Positions 39,680-48,636 of a stretch of DNA of 64,000 nt are shown here, one piece after another; the stretch's first letter is position 1; each line of letters begins with the position of its first letter. The notes under the pieces were generated by a model that saw only the letters and a program-made list of their open reading frames with translations, was not told the DNA's origin and searched no databases. Source of the DNA: Parabacteroides goldsteinii (GTDB lineage: Bacteria; Bacteroidota; Bacteroidia; Bacteroidales; Tannerellaceae); contig NZ_JADNBB010000008.1 of NCBI RefSeq assembly GCF_015550595.1, positions 161,119-225,118 of the forward strand. Reading direction: 5' to 3'. Both the position numbers and the translations under genes were made by a program.

Positions 39680-39794
39680 ATATTTCTCATGGTCGGAGAC
39701 TTTGGTTATTGTCAGATTCATGTCATTCACATTCAAGAATACTCATTCCTGAATGTGATATAAATACAAAAGAGAAACGTGCATTCTATGGAGA

Positions 39795-40490
39795 TTATAG
39801 TATCTTTTTTATCTCTTCCAGGCTACTGACCGTATAAGTCGGAGTGAATTTCCGGGGAGATAATCCTTGTGGATTGAACCAGAGTTGGTCTATTCGGGAT
39901 TGGTGGGCACCGAAAATATCGGCTTCGAAGCAGTCGCCTATCATCAGGGTTTCGTTGCGACGGGAGTTGGTGTTGATCAGGGCGAAGTCGAAAATTCCTT
40001 TATGCGGCTTTTGGATACCGGCATCTTCCGACAGGATCATTCGTTTGAAGTAAGGAGCCAGTCCGGAGTTGCGGAGCTTCTTGTCTTGTACTTCGCGGAA
40101 GCCGTTCGATAAGATATACATACGGTAAGAGGGGCGAAGGTATTCCAATAATTCGATAGCACCTTTGACAAGCCGCGTCTTGGTGGTGGTACGTTGCAGG
40201 AAATCGTTGTTGACTGCCAGCACTTCCCTGGTATCTTCAATACCCATCGGGCGTAGCACGTAACGGAAACGGTCGACGATAAGTGTTTGCCGGTCGATCT
40301 CTCCGGCACGGTATTGTTTCCACAGCAATTCGTTGTGCGGCCAATAGATATCAAAGAAAGCCTCGAAGGAGGCATAATACCGATCAAAGTGGTGATCGGT
40401 ATAAATCTCTTCGAGGCATTCTTTATTATTATGGTACGTATCCCAAAGGGTATCGTCCAAATCTATAAAGAGGTTTTTGTATTTCATCAT
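39795..40490 (-). CDS. YjjG-family noncanonical pyrimidine nucleotidase (HAD superfamily)
   Basis: The 231-residue HAD hydrolase shows motif I FIDLDDTLWD near the N-terminus, motif II ILSNG, a lysine in IQKPHKGIF and motif IV MIGDCFEADIFGA. YjjG-type enzymes dephosphorylate nucleoside monophosphates, preferring noncanonical pyrimidine bases, thereby protecting DNA. Its start codon overlaps the stop of the coiled-coil lipoprotein gene by 4 bp, making it the last gene of a four-gene operon. Exact substrate is inferred from family only. Confidence 0.88.
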   Translation of the reverse strand: MMKYKNLFIDLDDTLWDTYHNNKECLEEIYTDHHFDRYYASFEAFFDIYWPHNELLWKQYRAGEIDRQTLIVDRFRYVLRPMGIEDTREVLAVNNDFLQRTTTKTRLVKGAIELLEYLRPSYRMYILSNGFREVQDKKLRNSGLAPYFKRMILSEDAGIQKPHKGIFDFALINTNSRRNETLMIGDCFEADIFGAHQSRIDQLWFNPQGLSPRKFTPTYTVSSLEEIKKIL

Positions 40491-41359
40491 CCTACTTCAA
40501 TAACCAGATATTTACCCAGGCTCCAGAATGTTTTCGGGTCTGTGATATTCAAAGTCAGATTACCGTCTTCGTCTTTCACGAATTCGTAAGAACCTTCCGG
40601 ATGGTTGGATTTCAGTTTTGCTTTACCTGCAAATAAAGGAATTTCTTTTACTTCGCGGATATCTACAGAGATAAAGTAATCCTTGTTGAAGCCGCTCTGC
40701 AATACTTTTGATTTAGAGAAAAGGCCGCCTCCGGAAAGGATCTTCTGATCTTTCAGTTCTTTGGCAGTACCGAAACAGTAGTAAGCTGTGTTGATTGCCT
40801 TGTCCTGTTTGTTCAGTTTATCGGACTGCGCAGCTGCTGTTGTTGCCAGGCTTTCCACATCTTCATTCAGTGAAGAGACCATCTCGTCCAGTTCCTGGAT
40901 ACGTACGTTCTTCTTTGCCAGGTCTTCTTGAAGGGCGACGATCATAGTTGCTTTCTGATCCAGTTCGGATGAAAGGCGGTTGATCGTTTTCTTCAATGCA
41001 GCTGACTGGATACCACTCTTTTTCAGTTTGTCTTCCAGCTGGCTGATCGTTTCCTTATTCTTTTTCAAGGTTTCGCTGATCAGCTGCATGTTTTCCTTGA
41101 TCTGTTCGCGATTGCTTTTGCTGAATTCGCCACCTGATTGCTGTTGAAGGTTCAGGTAGTTTTCGGCATCACGGATAGATTGTATGTCTGCCTCTACATC
41201 ATTTAATGTAGTAAGGATTTCATTCATTTCGCTGGATGCTTTCGTATTCTCTATTTTCAAAGAATCGTTTTCAGCTTTCAACTTCTTATATTCTGCCGAG
41301 TTCTGTCCGCAGGATACCAGTAATGTTGCGCAGGTACAAATTAATAATAACTTCTTCAT
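40487..41359 (-). CDS. Coiled-coil lipoprotein (Cbp1-like)
   Basis: The 290-residue lipoprotein has lipobox LVSC at Cys17 and a long coiled coil from about 25 to 190 (heptads such as YKKLKAENDSLKIENTKASSEM and IQELDEMVSSLNEDVESL), then a C-terminal beta domain (YFISVDIREVKEIPLFAGKAKLKSNHPEGSYEF). It resembles Bacteroidales proteins annotated as the Cbp1 collagen-binding adhesin family; adhesion function is not shown by this sequence and is tentative. It is 18 bp after rsmI and overlaps the nucleotidase gene. Confidence 0.75.
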   Translation of the reverse strand: MKKLLLICTCATLLVSCGQNSAEYKKLKAENDSLKIENTKASSEMNEILTTLNDVEADIQSIRDAENYLNLQQQSGGEFSKSNREQIKENMQLISETLKKNKETISQLEDKLKKSGIQSAALKKTINRLSSELDQKATMIVALQEDLAKKNVRIQELDEMVSSLNEDVESLATTAAAQSDKLNKQDKAINTAYYCFGTAKELKDQKILSGGGLFSKSKVLQSGFNKDYFISVDIREVKEIPLFAGKAKLKSNHPEGSYEFVKDEDGNLTLNITDPKTFWSLGKYLVIEVG

Positions 41360-41377
41360 TTTCTTCTTGTTTTTGTG

Positions 41378-42082
41378 TTAAACATCTTTTTCTGTCTCTT
41401 TTTCTTTTTTATCTTTCAAGCCTGCTAATACTATAACAATCTCACCTCTCGGATCGTTCACGGTAAAGTGTGCTATAACCTCTTCCAGGGTTCCGCGGAC
41501 AGTCTCTTCGTGCAGTTTGGATATTTCGCGTGAGACGGAGACTTGCCGGTCGCTCCCGAAGAATTCGGCTAGTTGGGTTAGCGTCTTTACCAATCGGAAA
41601 GGTGACTCATAAAAAATGATCGTTCTGTTTTCGGTAGACAACTCCTTCAGGCGGGTCTGACGTCCTTTCTTCTGAGGGAGGAATCCTTCGAAGCAGAATT
41701 TCTCGTTGGGTAACCCTGAGTTAACCAGGGCCGGAACGAAAGCAGTGGCTCCCGGAAGGCATTCGACATCTACACCTTGTCGTACACATTCCCTGACCAG
41801 CATAAAGCCGGGATCGGAAATGGCCGGCGTACCGGCATCGGAAACAAGTGCAATGTTTTCGCCGCCTTTGATGCGGGAGGCGATTTGCTCCACGGTCTTA
41901 TGTTCGTTGAACTTGTGGTGCGACTGCATCTTATTTTGTATCTCAAAATGTTTCAGCAGAATACCGGTCGTGCGTGTATCTTCAGCCAGGATCAAGTCGG
42001 CTTCCTTCAATACACGGATAGCCCGGAAGGTCATGTCTTCCAGGTTTCCTACGGGAGTCGGTACAACTGTTAACTTTGCCAT
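41378..42082 (-). CDS. rsmI: 16S rRNA (cytidine1402-2'-O)-methyltransferase
   Basis: The 234-residue SAM-dependent enzyme has the RsmI hallmarks: VVPTPVGNLEDMTFRAIRVL at the N-terminus, LAEDTRTT, ALVSDAGTPAISDPG, CLPGATAFVPALVNSGLP and FEGFLPQKKGRQTRL. It methylates the 2'-OH of C1402 in the ribosomal decoding centre, together with RsmH. It lies 3 bp after the preceding gene and 18 bp before the lipoprotein gene in the same operon. Confidence 0.95.
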   Translation of the reverse strand: MAKLTVVPTPVGNLEDMTFRAIRVLKEADLILAEDTRTTGILLKHFEIQNKMQSHHKFNEHKTVEQIASRIKGGENIALVSDAGTPAISDPGFMLVRECVRQGVDVECLPGATAFVPALVNSGLPNEKFCFEGFLPQKKGRQTRLKELSTENRTIIFYESPFRLVKTLTQLAEFFGSDRQVSVSREISKLHEETVRGTLEEVIAHFTVNDPRGEIVIVLAGLKDKKEKETEKDV

Positions 42083-42085
42083 ATC

Positions 42086-42778
42086 TTATAGGAATCGTTT
42101 TTCAAGTAGTTTGATGAAGTCGGCTACGGCTTCATCTTCTATATTCCACTTCAGTTCGTTATTTAAATAGGTGACCGATTCTTCGTACGAATGAATATCG
42201 TTGAGGTCGGTGATCGCCTTATTCATTTTTTCTTCATTACCTCCGAACAGTTCGCGACGGAAACGGAAACGGTCGTTCAGACTGAATGCCTTACGGAAGT
42301 CGGAGAGATTTTTCTTCTCCAGTATATCACTCAGGAAAACACCTTGTTTCTCCGTTGTAACGGATTTGTGAAGCACTTCCGTTGTTGCCTTAGGTTCGAC
42401 AACGGGGGCAGGTACTGGTTCGGGCTGTACGGTAACAGCCGGCTCCGGTATACTAACTTCCGGTTGTTGAATCACTGGCTCCGGTTGTTTAACAATCGGG
42501 GTCGGTTGGATCGTTTCCTCGGGAGCAACCGGCATCGGTGCGGCGACAGGGTTTGGTAACGACTGGATCAGAGCCTGGTGGGCTTCCATCTGTTCGCGCA
42601 GCATCTCGATCTGGGCTGTTTCCAGCGAATGAAGATCATTCAGTATCTTATGTGTCAGATTAAAAGTCTGGCTAAAGAAGGATACCGGATAAACTTCTGC
42701 ATCACGCATCCCAGCTATCAACGTCTCTAGTTCCTTGAGGTCAAGTAACAGATAATCTATTTTTTCTTTATTTGCCAT
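42086..42778 (-). CDS. Conserved protein with proline/valine-rich linker
   Basis: I do not recognise a named family. The 230 residues comprise an N-terminal helical part (residues 1-80, KIDYLLLDLKELETLIAG, TFNLTHKILNDLHSLE), a Pro/Glu/Val-rich linker (about 82-135, with repeated QPEP and PVPAP) and a C-terminal helical domain (FLSDILEKKNLSDFRKAFSLNDRFRFRRELFGGNEEKMNKAI...LEKRFL). The C-terminal block recurs in Bacteroidales proteins of this layout. It lacks a signal peptide. It is the first gene of the rsmI operon. Confidence 0.75.
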   Translation of the reverse strand: MANKEKIDYLLLDLKELETLIAGMRDAEVYPVSFFSQTFNLTHKILNDLHSLETAQIEMLREQMEAHQALIQSLPNPVAAPMPVAPEETIQPTPIVKQPEPVIQQPEVSIPEPAVTVQPEPVPAPVVEPKATTEVLHKSVTTEKQGVFLSDILEKKNLSDFRKAFSLNDRFRFRRELFGGNEEKMNKAITDLNDIHSYEESVTYLNNELKWNIEDEAVADFIKLLEKRFL

Positions 42779-42833
42779 TCCTGAATTTAATATTTACAAG
42801 ACCGTGTTTACAACGCTTTTGTCTTAATTGCAA

Positions 42834-42841
42834 CAAAAATA
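42834..42841 (-). promoter_or_regulatory. -7 box of the rsmI operon
   Basis: Minus-strand TATTTTTG matches TAnnTTTG and lies 55 bp before the first gene. No -33 box is evident. Confidence 0.4.
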
Positions 42842-42888
42842 ACTATTTCTATTAATGTAACGTGATTAATAGGTAAAAAAGTGTGCTG

Positions 42889-44304
42889 TCACTCAACAAA
42901 TTCATCCGGTAAATTAACTAGATATAACCGGTGGGTGGCACGGGTGAAGGCGGTATAGAGCCAACGGTAGAAGTCTTCGCCCAGCATTTCTTCTGTCATG
43001 TAGCCAATGTCGAGGAAGACGTTCATCCATTGTCCGCCCTGGGCTTTGTGGCAAGTGATGGCGTAGGCATATTTTACCTGTACCACATTGTAGTGCGGGT
43101 CGGCCTTCATCTTTTTCATCTTACCTGCTTTGGTCGGAATATCGTCATAGTCTTCCAATATGGTGTAAAACAATTTATCATTAAGCTCTTTAGGCAGGGC
43201 TGGCGCGTCTGTCTGCAAGGTGTCCAGCAGGATCTTGATATCTATTTCAAGGTCGTAATCCTGGAAACGTACGGTGACATCGGCGAAGCGGAATCCGTAT
43301 AGTTCACTGGTACGTCTGACACGGAGCACCTGCACGATCTCTCCGTTGGCGATGAAGTCCATCTCTTTGCATTCGCTGGTCCAGTAGTAGTTGTTCTTGG
43401 CAACCATCAGGCGGTCGCCCGACGATAACTCTTCCTCTCTATACAGGATACGGTTGCGGATACCGTTATTGTAGATCGTTGCCCGCTTGTTCGACCGGCA
43501 GATGATCATTGTATCTTCCACACCGTCGCGACTGTAAGCCGACGATATCTCTTCGATCAATTCGTCGCCGTTCACTTTCCTGAAATCGGCGAATCCTTTC
43601 AGGTTGAGCTTCGGATAGATCTCTACGGTGTTCTCCCGTAAGGCATTGCGTAAGCGGGTGGCATTGAATAAGATACCGGAATCTTCACTCTGCCTGACCA
43701 CCTGTGTCAACGTGATTTCGCTGACGGTGAGGTTATAGCCTTTCAATATCTCAGCATTCAGTGCCGGGCTTTCGGTCTGCATGACCGGAGGAAGCTGTGC
43801 CACGTCGCCCATCAGGATCAGCCGGCAGTTCTCTCCGGAGTAAACATACTGTATCAGATCGTCCAATAAACGCCCTGTGCCGAAAAATGAGGAATCCAAC
43901 CCGTCGTTTGAGATCATGGAGGCTTCATCTACTATAAATAATGTATCTTTATGTAAATTGTCTGAGGGTAAAAATCCGGTCGGTTCGTTGGAGAAAGCCT
44001 TCTGCCGGTAAATCTTTTTATGTATGGTGAAGGCTTTATGACCGGAGTAATTGGAGAATACCTTGGCCGCTCTTCCGGTGGGTGCGAGCAAAACCGTTTT
44101 CTGTTTTAGTTCAGTCAACGTTTTGACAAGGGCACCGACCAGAGATGTCTTTCCTGTTCCCGCATATCCTTTCAGCAATAAAATGGAGTCGTTTTCGTCT
44201 GAAAGCAGAAAGTCGGTCAGTATTTTTAATGCCGAATTCTGGTCTTCAGTAGGATTATATGGGAAATTTTGCGTAATTTGGCGGCTTAAATAACTATTTA
44301 TCAT
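42889..44304 (-). CDS. RecD-like superfamily-1 helicase/ATPase, short form
   Basis: The 471-residue protein has a Walker A loop GYAGTGKTSLVGAL at about residue 45, APTGRAAKVF (motif Ia), FIVDEASMIS (motif II), LMGDVAQLPP (motif III), and the UvrD-C2-type end ITCHKAQGGQW (motif V) and LYTAFTRATHRLYLV (motif VI). It unwinds DNA, probably with 5'-to-3' polarity as in RecD2. It lacks the N-terminal helix-hairpin-helix region of RecD2 (about 700 residues), as is usual for this Bacteroidetes branch. Upstream, TACCTTTA on the minus strand (44328-44335) is a one-mismatch -7 box. Confidence 0.9.
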   Translation of the reverse strand: MINSYLSRQITQNFPYNPTEDQNSALKILTDFLLSDENDSILLLKGYAGTGKTSLVGALVKTLTELKQKTVLLAPTGRAAKVFSNYSGHKAFTIHKKIYRQKAFSNEPTGFLPSDNLHKDTLFIVDEASMISNDGLDSSFFGTGRLLDDLIQYVYSGENCRLILMGDVAQLPPVMQTESPALNAEILKGYNLTVSEITLTQVVRQSEDSGILFNATRLRNALRENTVEIYPKLNLKGFADFRKVNGDELIEEISSAYSRDGVEDTMIICRSNKRATIYNNGIRNRILYREEELSSGDRLMVAKNNYYWTSECKEMDFIANGEIVQVLRVRRTSELYGFRFADVTVRFQDYDLEIDIKILLDTLQTDAPALPKELNDKLFYTILEDYDDIPTKAGKMKKMKADPHYNVVQVKYAYAITCHKAQGGQWMNVFLDIGYMTEEMLGEDFYRWLYTAFTRATHRLYLVNLPDEFVE

Positions 44305-44355
44305 TTTGATTGCAATAATTTTGGTGATAAAGGTAGTGTATTAAATATTCTTTTT

Positions 44356-44363
44356 TAAATTTG
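44356..44363 (+). promoter_or_regulatory. -7 box of the 44.4-46.4 kb operon
   Basis: TAAATTTG fits TAnnTTTG and lies 36 bp before the start codon at 44400. No -33 box at the expected distance. Confidence 0.45.
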
Positions 44364-44399
44364 CCGAACGAAATAAATTCAAAAAAAACAATACAAACC

Positions 44400-45026
44400 A
44401 TGAAAGTTACATTAAAGATTTTAGTAGCCGCTGCAGTTCTCCTGCTAGTTTACATGTGCTATAGAAGCATTATGACGCCGATCGAGTTCAATGCTGAAAA
44501 AGATTCGCGTGAAAGTGCTATTAAGGCTCGTCTGATCGATATCCGTAAAGCTCAGATCGAGTACAAGAATGTGTATAAAACACATGCAGGTAGTTTTGCC
44601 GATTTGATCAAGTTCCTGAAGGACGACAAGCTTCCGTTCCTGATCAAGGAAGGTGTTTTGACTGACGAGCAGCTGGAAAAAGGTATGACAGAGAAAGAAG
44701 CTGTAAAGAAAGGTTTGATCAGACGTGATACGGTTTGGGTAATTGCCAAGGATACTTTGTTCGGTGCCAACTACAATGTTGACGACCTGAAAATGGTTCC
44801 GGGTACAAACATTCAGTTTGATATGGATACTGCAACGCTGACTTCAGGCTCCGGTTATACTATTAAAGTATTTGAAGCAGGCGTTAAGTATGACGATTAT
44901 CTGGGTGACCTGGACAAACAGTTGGTTGTAAACTTGAAGGATAAAGCTGATAAGCTGAGCAAATATCCGGGCTTGCGCGTAGGTTCACTGACTGAAATTA
45001 ATAACAACGCAGGTAACTGGGAATAA
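44400..45026 (+). CDS. Single-pass membrane protein of unknown function
   Basis: The 208-residue product has an N-terminal membrane anchor (VTLKILVAAAVLLLVYMCYRSIM) and a periplasmic soluble part beginning with PIEFNAEKDSRESAIKARLIDIRKAQIEYKNVYKTHAGSFADLIKFL, which has the character of type-IV-pilin-like or pseudopilin domains, with a long helix after the anchor. The resemblance is visual only. Family not recognised. ATG 44400 begins just before the membrane helix; an earlier in-frame TTG at 44361 is rejected because it overlaps the -7 box. It is followed at 11 bp by DUF3822. Confidence 0.75.
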   Translation: MKVTLKILVAAAVLLLVYMCYRSIMTPIEFNAEKDSRESAIKARLIDIRKAQIEYKNVYKTHAGSFADLIKFLKDDKLPFLIKEGVLTDEQLEKGMTEKEAVKKGLIRRDTVWVIAKDTLFGANYNVDDLKMVPGTNIQFDMDTATLTSGSGYTIKVFEAGVKYDDYLGDLDKQLVVNLKDKADKLSKYPGLRVGSLTEINNNAGNWE

Positions 45027-45037
45027 TTTTATCGCTT

Positions 45038-45865
45038 ATGACTATCAGTATTCCTGATACGTTGACTGCTGATAATTCTGGAAAATATATAATGTCCATC
45101 CGGCTTAGGTCGGATGGACTTTCTTTTTCAGGATACAGTCCTTCGGAGAATGAAAGTTTCTTTTACAGGAACGTGGAATTCGACCGGACGAAGCCTTATA
45201 TCGCTTCATTGAAAGAGTTTTTCTTTGAACATGAATTCCTCACCTATTCCTATAAGCGGACAAATCTGGTTTGTGTCACGCCACAGTACACCATTGTGCC
45301 GGAAGAGGTATTTTCCGATAAGCAGAAGAATGATTTGTTGTCATTCACATTCCTGGCTCCGGAAAGCAGGTGTCTGAATAATCCCTTGACACGGGAATCT
45401 GTGGAGGTTGTGTTCGGGATCGATGAAGAAGTCTATGAGTTCTGTTCACGTTCGCTGATCAATCCGGCTTTTATTCATCATATCACACCCCAACTGGCTT
45501 TATGGAAACAGCAGAGCCGGCAGTTGATCCCACGTCAGTTGTATGTGGTCCTGCATCGCCGGATGATGGATGTAGTTTGTTATGCCGGAGGGGCGTTGCT
45601 TTTTGCCAATTCGTTCGAGTATGACAAACCTGACGATATTCTCTACTATATATTATATGTATGGAAACAGGTGGGGATGGACCAGGAGAAGGATCAGCTT
45701 CATATGTATGGAGGTGCTTCCCTTCGTAACAGCATCACTGCTACATTGCGGAATTATATACAATATATCAGTCCGGCTGAAATACCGTCGGATGCTTACT
45801 TATTGGGAGCCGAGGTTGTACAGGCTCCGTTGGATTTAATAGCTTTATCTGTATGCGAATTATAA
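45038..45865 (+). CDS. DUF3822 family protein
   Basis: The 275-residue protein matches the DUF3822 family, which is found just upstream of rsmD across Bacteroidetes. It looks like an actin-fold/ASKHA-type protein, with two similar halves (LSFSGYSPSENESFFYRNVEF; MMDVVCYAGGALLFANSFEYD), the character of pilus-assembly PilM-like proteins. That similarity is inference. The next gene starts 13 bp before its stop codon. Function unknown. Confidence 0.85.
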   Translation: MTISIPDTLTADNSGKYIMSIRLRSDGLSFSGYSPSENESFFYRNVEFDRTKPYIASLKEFFFEHEFLTYSYKRTNLVCVTPQYTIVPEEVFSDKQKNDLLSFTFLAPESRCLNNPLTRESVEVVFGIDEEVYEFCSRSLINPAFIHHITPQLALWKQQSRQLIPRQLYVVLHRRMMDVVCYAGGALLFANSFEYDKPDDILYYILYVWKQVGMDQEKDQLHMYGGASLRNSITATLRNYIQYISPAEIPSDAYLLGAEVVQAPLDLIALSVCEL

Positions 45866-46401
45866 GTGGAATATATGGGCGCAGGCGCTTCGATGTACCG
45901 TCATCTTTCAGTGCACGGCCAACAACTGACTTTGCCAAAGAAAATCTTTTCAATGTGATTAACAACCTGACCGACCTGGAAGGGATTGATGCGCTCGATC
46001 TGTTTGCCGGGACGGGCAGTATCTCGTTCGAACTGTTGTCGCGGGAGTGTAAAAGCGTGACGGCTGTGGAGAAGAATAATGCGCATGCCTCTTTTATTGC
46101 GAAGGTGGCAAAAGAATTGAAGACCGATTCGCTGCACCTGATCCGTGGTGATGTATTTCGCTATCTTCATTCGGCCCCGAAACAGGGGTTCGACTTTATT
46201 TTTGCCGATCCTCCCTATGCTCTGAAAGAGTTGCCGGAAGTACCGGTACTGGTATTCGAAAAGGATCTGTTGCGTGACGGAGGTATCTTTGTCATGGAAC
46301 ATCCCAGAGACAATGATTTCTCGGAACTTCCTTATTTTAATCAGCGCCGGGTATACGGTTCTGTTAATTTCAGCATCTTCATCAGAGAGGAAAAGGCTTA
46401 G
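45853..46401 (+). CDS. rsmD: 16S rRNA (guanine966-N2)-methyltransferase
   Basis: The 182-residue SAM-dependent methyltransferase shows RIISGIYGRRRFDVPSS, RPTTDFAKENLFNVI, the SAM loop LDLFAGTGSISFELLSRECKSVTAVEKN and the catalytic motif FADPPYAL. It modifies G966 of 16S rRNA during 30S assembly. Its start overlaps DUF3822 by 13 bp, and its stop overlaps the convergent cardiolipin synthase by 4 bp. Confidence 0.95.
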   Translation: MRIISGIYGRRRFDVPSSFSARPTTDFAKENLFNVINNLTDLEGIDALDLFAGTGSISFELLSRECKSVTAVEKNNAHASFIAKVAKELKTDSLHLIRGDVFRYLHSAPKQGFDFIFADPPYALKELPEVPVLVFEKDLLRDGGIFVMEHPRDNDFSELPYFNQRRVYGSVNFSIFIREEKA

Positions 46402-47837
46402 AGGAGCGGTGAGAACAATCGCATGAACGACTCTATCAGCCGTTGTTTGGCGGGACGTTTCAGCCAGCGTGAAGGAACCAGCCGTTCGCAACTGTGCAGG
46501 TCATGTTGAAATACCCGTTTCATTTGAAGGGCGAAAGAAGGTTGGTAGACGAAGGCGTTTATCTCGAAATTATGTTCGAAGCTTCGAAAGTCCATATTGG
46601 CTGAACCTATACAGGCCAGTGCATCATCTGTGATCATTAGTTTGGAGTGGAGGAATCCCGGTTTATAGAAATACACTTTTACACCGGCTTTTACCATCTC
46701 GTCTATGAAAGAATGTGTTGCCATGTTGGCTGTCCGCGTATCCGAACGTTTGGGAAGCATAAGACGTACGTCCACTCCTCCCAGTGCCGCGATCAGTAAA
46801 GCCTGGTTCAGTCCTTCGGTGGGAAGGAAATAGGGTGTCTGTATGTAAATATACTTTTTCGCATTGGCTATCGTGAAGATATAGGCCTGCAATAAGGTGC
46901 GCCATTGGCCGACCGGGCCGCTTGTCACAATCTGCATGATGTTGTCGTCGTGATATATTTTTGCCGGGGGATAAAATATCTTATCGTTCAACAGGTTCTT
47001 GCTGACAACATACCAGTCGATCAGGAACGCGGACTGAAGCCCGTGTACACCTTTACCGATAATCCGGAAGTGCGTATCGCGCCAGGTTCCCCATTCGGTC
47101 CCTTTTTCATACCGGTCAGCGATGTTCATACCTCCCATATAACCGATCTGTCCGTCTATCACAACGATTTTCCGGTGATTTCGATAGTTTACCTTACTGG
47201 TGAAGACCGGGAATGCTACTTTCAGGAAGGCATGAACTTCTATTCCGGCTTCCTTCATCTCATTGAAGAATTTGTCTTTTACATTCCAACAGCCCACATC
47301 ATCGTATAGAACACGTACTTTGACTCCCTCCTTAGCCTTTGCTATCAAGGCATCTTTGAAACGTATCCCGACTTCGTCATCACAAAAGATATAATACTGG
47401 AAATGAATGTGGTGTGTAGCCTCCTGTATATCTTTAAGCAAGTCTTTAAATTTTTCTTCCCCGTTTGTATAGATTTGAATTTCGCTCCCGTAAAGGAGGG
47501 ACGATTGGTTGTTGTTATTTAAAAGCGTAACCAGCGGTTGGTATGGATCGGGTACGGTACAGGCATCCTGGGGAAGTTTACCTTCCTGCGGGCGCTTCAT
47601 AATGCGTTTGTAAGTCCTACGCGAGATAATACGCTGCTTTCTGTTATCCTGTCCGAAAAAGAAATAGAAGAACAAACCGACACCGGGAGCCAGTAATAAT
47701 ACAATTACCCAGGGGATGGTTTTTAACGGGTTCCTGTTTTCTGCAATGATAACCAATACCAGCCCCATGATCGTGATGGAGTATAATAGAATGAATATTA
47801 CCCCAACGACCCATTGTATATGTATGACTGCCGGCAT
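46398..47837 (-). CDS. cls: Cardiolipin synthase
   Basis: The 479-residue membrane enzyme has two N-terminal transmembrane helices (VVGVIFILLYSITIMGLVLVII; WVIVLLLAPGVGLFFYFFF) and two phospholipase-D motifs, HRKIVVIDGQIGYMGGMN and HSKLMITDDALACIGSANMDFRS. It condenses two phosphatidylglycerol molecules to cardiolipin and glycerol. It lies tail-to-tail with rsmD with a 4-bp overlap. The minus strand has a weak -7 box TACCTTTA (47864-47871). Confidence 0.93.
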   Translation of the reverse strand: MPAVIHIQWVVGVIFILLYSITIMGLVLVIIAENRNPLKTIPWVIVLLLAPGVGLFFYFFFGQDNRKQRIISRRTYKRIMKRPQEGKLPQDACTVPDPYQPLVTLLNNNNQSSLLYGSEIQIYTNGEEKFKDLLKDIQEATHHIHFQYYIFCDDEVGIRFKDALIAKAKEGVKVRVLYDDVGCWNVKDKFFNEMKEAGIEVHAFLKVAFPVFTSKVNYRNHRKIVVIDGQIGYMGGMNIADRYEKGTEWGTWRDTHFRIIGKGVHGLQSAFLIDWYVVSKNLLNDKIFYPPAKIYHDDNIMQIVTSGPVGQWRTLLQAYIFTIANAKKYIYIQTPYFLPTEGLNQALLIAALGGVDVRLMLPKRSDTRTANMATHSFIDEMVKAGVKVYFYKPGFLHSKLMITDDALACIGSANMDFRSFEHNFEINAFVYQPSFALQMKRVFQHDLHSCERLVPSRWLKRPAKQRLIESFMRLFSPLL

Positions 47838-47902
47838 CTTTTTTATAATTTGTTACAGGTTGATAAAGGTAATAAGGTAATTCGGAAATAACAAATCTTT
47901 AC

Positions 47903-47910
47903 TACATTTG
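47903..47910 (+). promoter_or_regulatory. -7 box of the rhomboid gene
   Basis: TACATTTG, a perfect TAnnTTTG, 23 bp before the start codon. No -33 box found. Confidence 0.45.
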
Positions 47911-47933
47911 CCGGATATATAAACTGAAAGAAG

Positions 47934-48527
47934 ATGATTACATATATTATTATAGGTATAACGGTCGTTGTTTCGTATCTCTGTTTCAATAATCAGGAGT
48001 TATTTCGCAAATTAGCGCTGATACCTTACCGGACGGTAAAGAACAATGAATGGTATCGTTTGGTTACACATGGTTTTGTACATGCGGATATGACGCACCT
48101 GCTGGTGAATATGTTTACATTCTGGTCGTTCGGAACGTATATAGAAAGTATATTCGGTTATCTCGGGCTCGGAACCTGGGGATATCTTGGTCTTTATTTC
48201 GGAGGAATGGTCTTTGCTTCCGTATATGATGTATTGAAACATCATAATGATCCGTATTATGTTTCTATCGGAGCATCCGGTGCGGTATCGGCTATTTTAT
48301 TTTCCTCTATCCTTTTCGATCCGTGGAGTAAGATATTGCTGTTTGCCATTATTCCGATTCCGGGAATTATCTTCGGTGTGCTCTATCTGGCTTATTGTCA
48401 ATATATGGCTAAACGTAGTGGGGACAATATCAATCACAATGCCCATTTTTACGGTGCTGTCTATGGTTTTCTGTACCCGGCTTTACTTAATCCTTCGTTG
48501 ATAAAAGCCTTCCTTTCTCACTTTTAA
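47934..48527 (+). CDS. Rhomboid-family intramembrane serine protease
   Basis: The 197-residue protein has six hydrophobic segments, the conserved L1 loop start EWYRLVTHGFVHADMTHLLVNMF, the catalytic GASGAVSA serine motif and the histidine in NHNAHFYGAVYG. It cuts transmembrane helices of substrate proteins within the inner membrane; the substrate is unknown. It has its own -7 box upstream and no operon partner. Confidence 0.93.
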   Translation: MITYIIIGITVVVSYLCFNNQELFRKLALIPYRTVKNNEWYRLVTHGFVHADMTHLLVNMFTFWSFGTYIESIFGYLGLGTWGYLGLYFGGMVFASVYDVLKHHNDPYYVSIGASGAVSAILFSSILFDPWSKILLFAIIPIPGIIFGVLYLAYCQYMAKRSGDNINHNAHFYGAVYGFLYPALLNPSLIKAFLSHF

Positions 48528-48562
48528 TCGGAATGTTTTCTGTGTTTAGTACTGATCAAGTA

Positions 48563-48593
48563 TTTGTTTTTTAAGGTATTATTTATAGATTTG
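48563..48593 (+). promoter_or_regulatory. Promoter of the Gfo/Idh/MocA gene
   Basis: TTTG at 48563-48566, 19-bp spacer, TAGATTTG at 48586-48593: ideal match, 43 bp before the start codon. Confidence 0.8.
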
Positions 48594-48636
48594 TGGAAAT
48601 ATCTCAATTTGTAAGTAATACCATAAGACAGACACA

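Noticed and set aside
39509..39736. 75-codon minus-strand reading frame within the palindromic array region
   Set aside because: It merely runs through the repeats; no ribosome-leader context, no family similarity.
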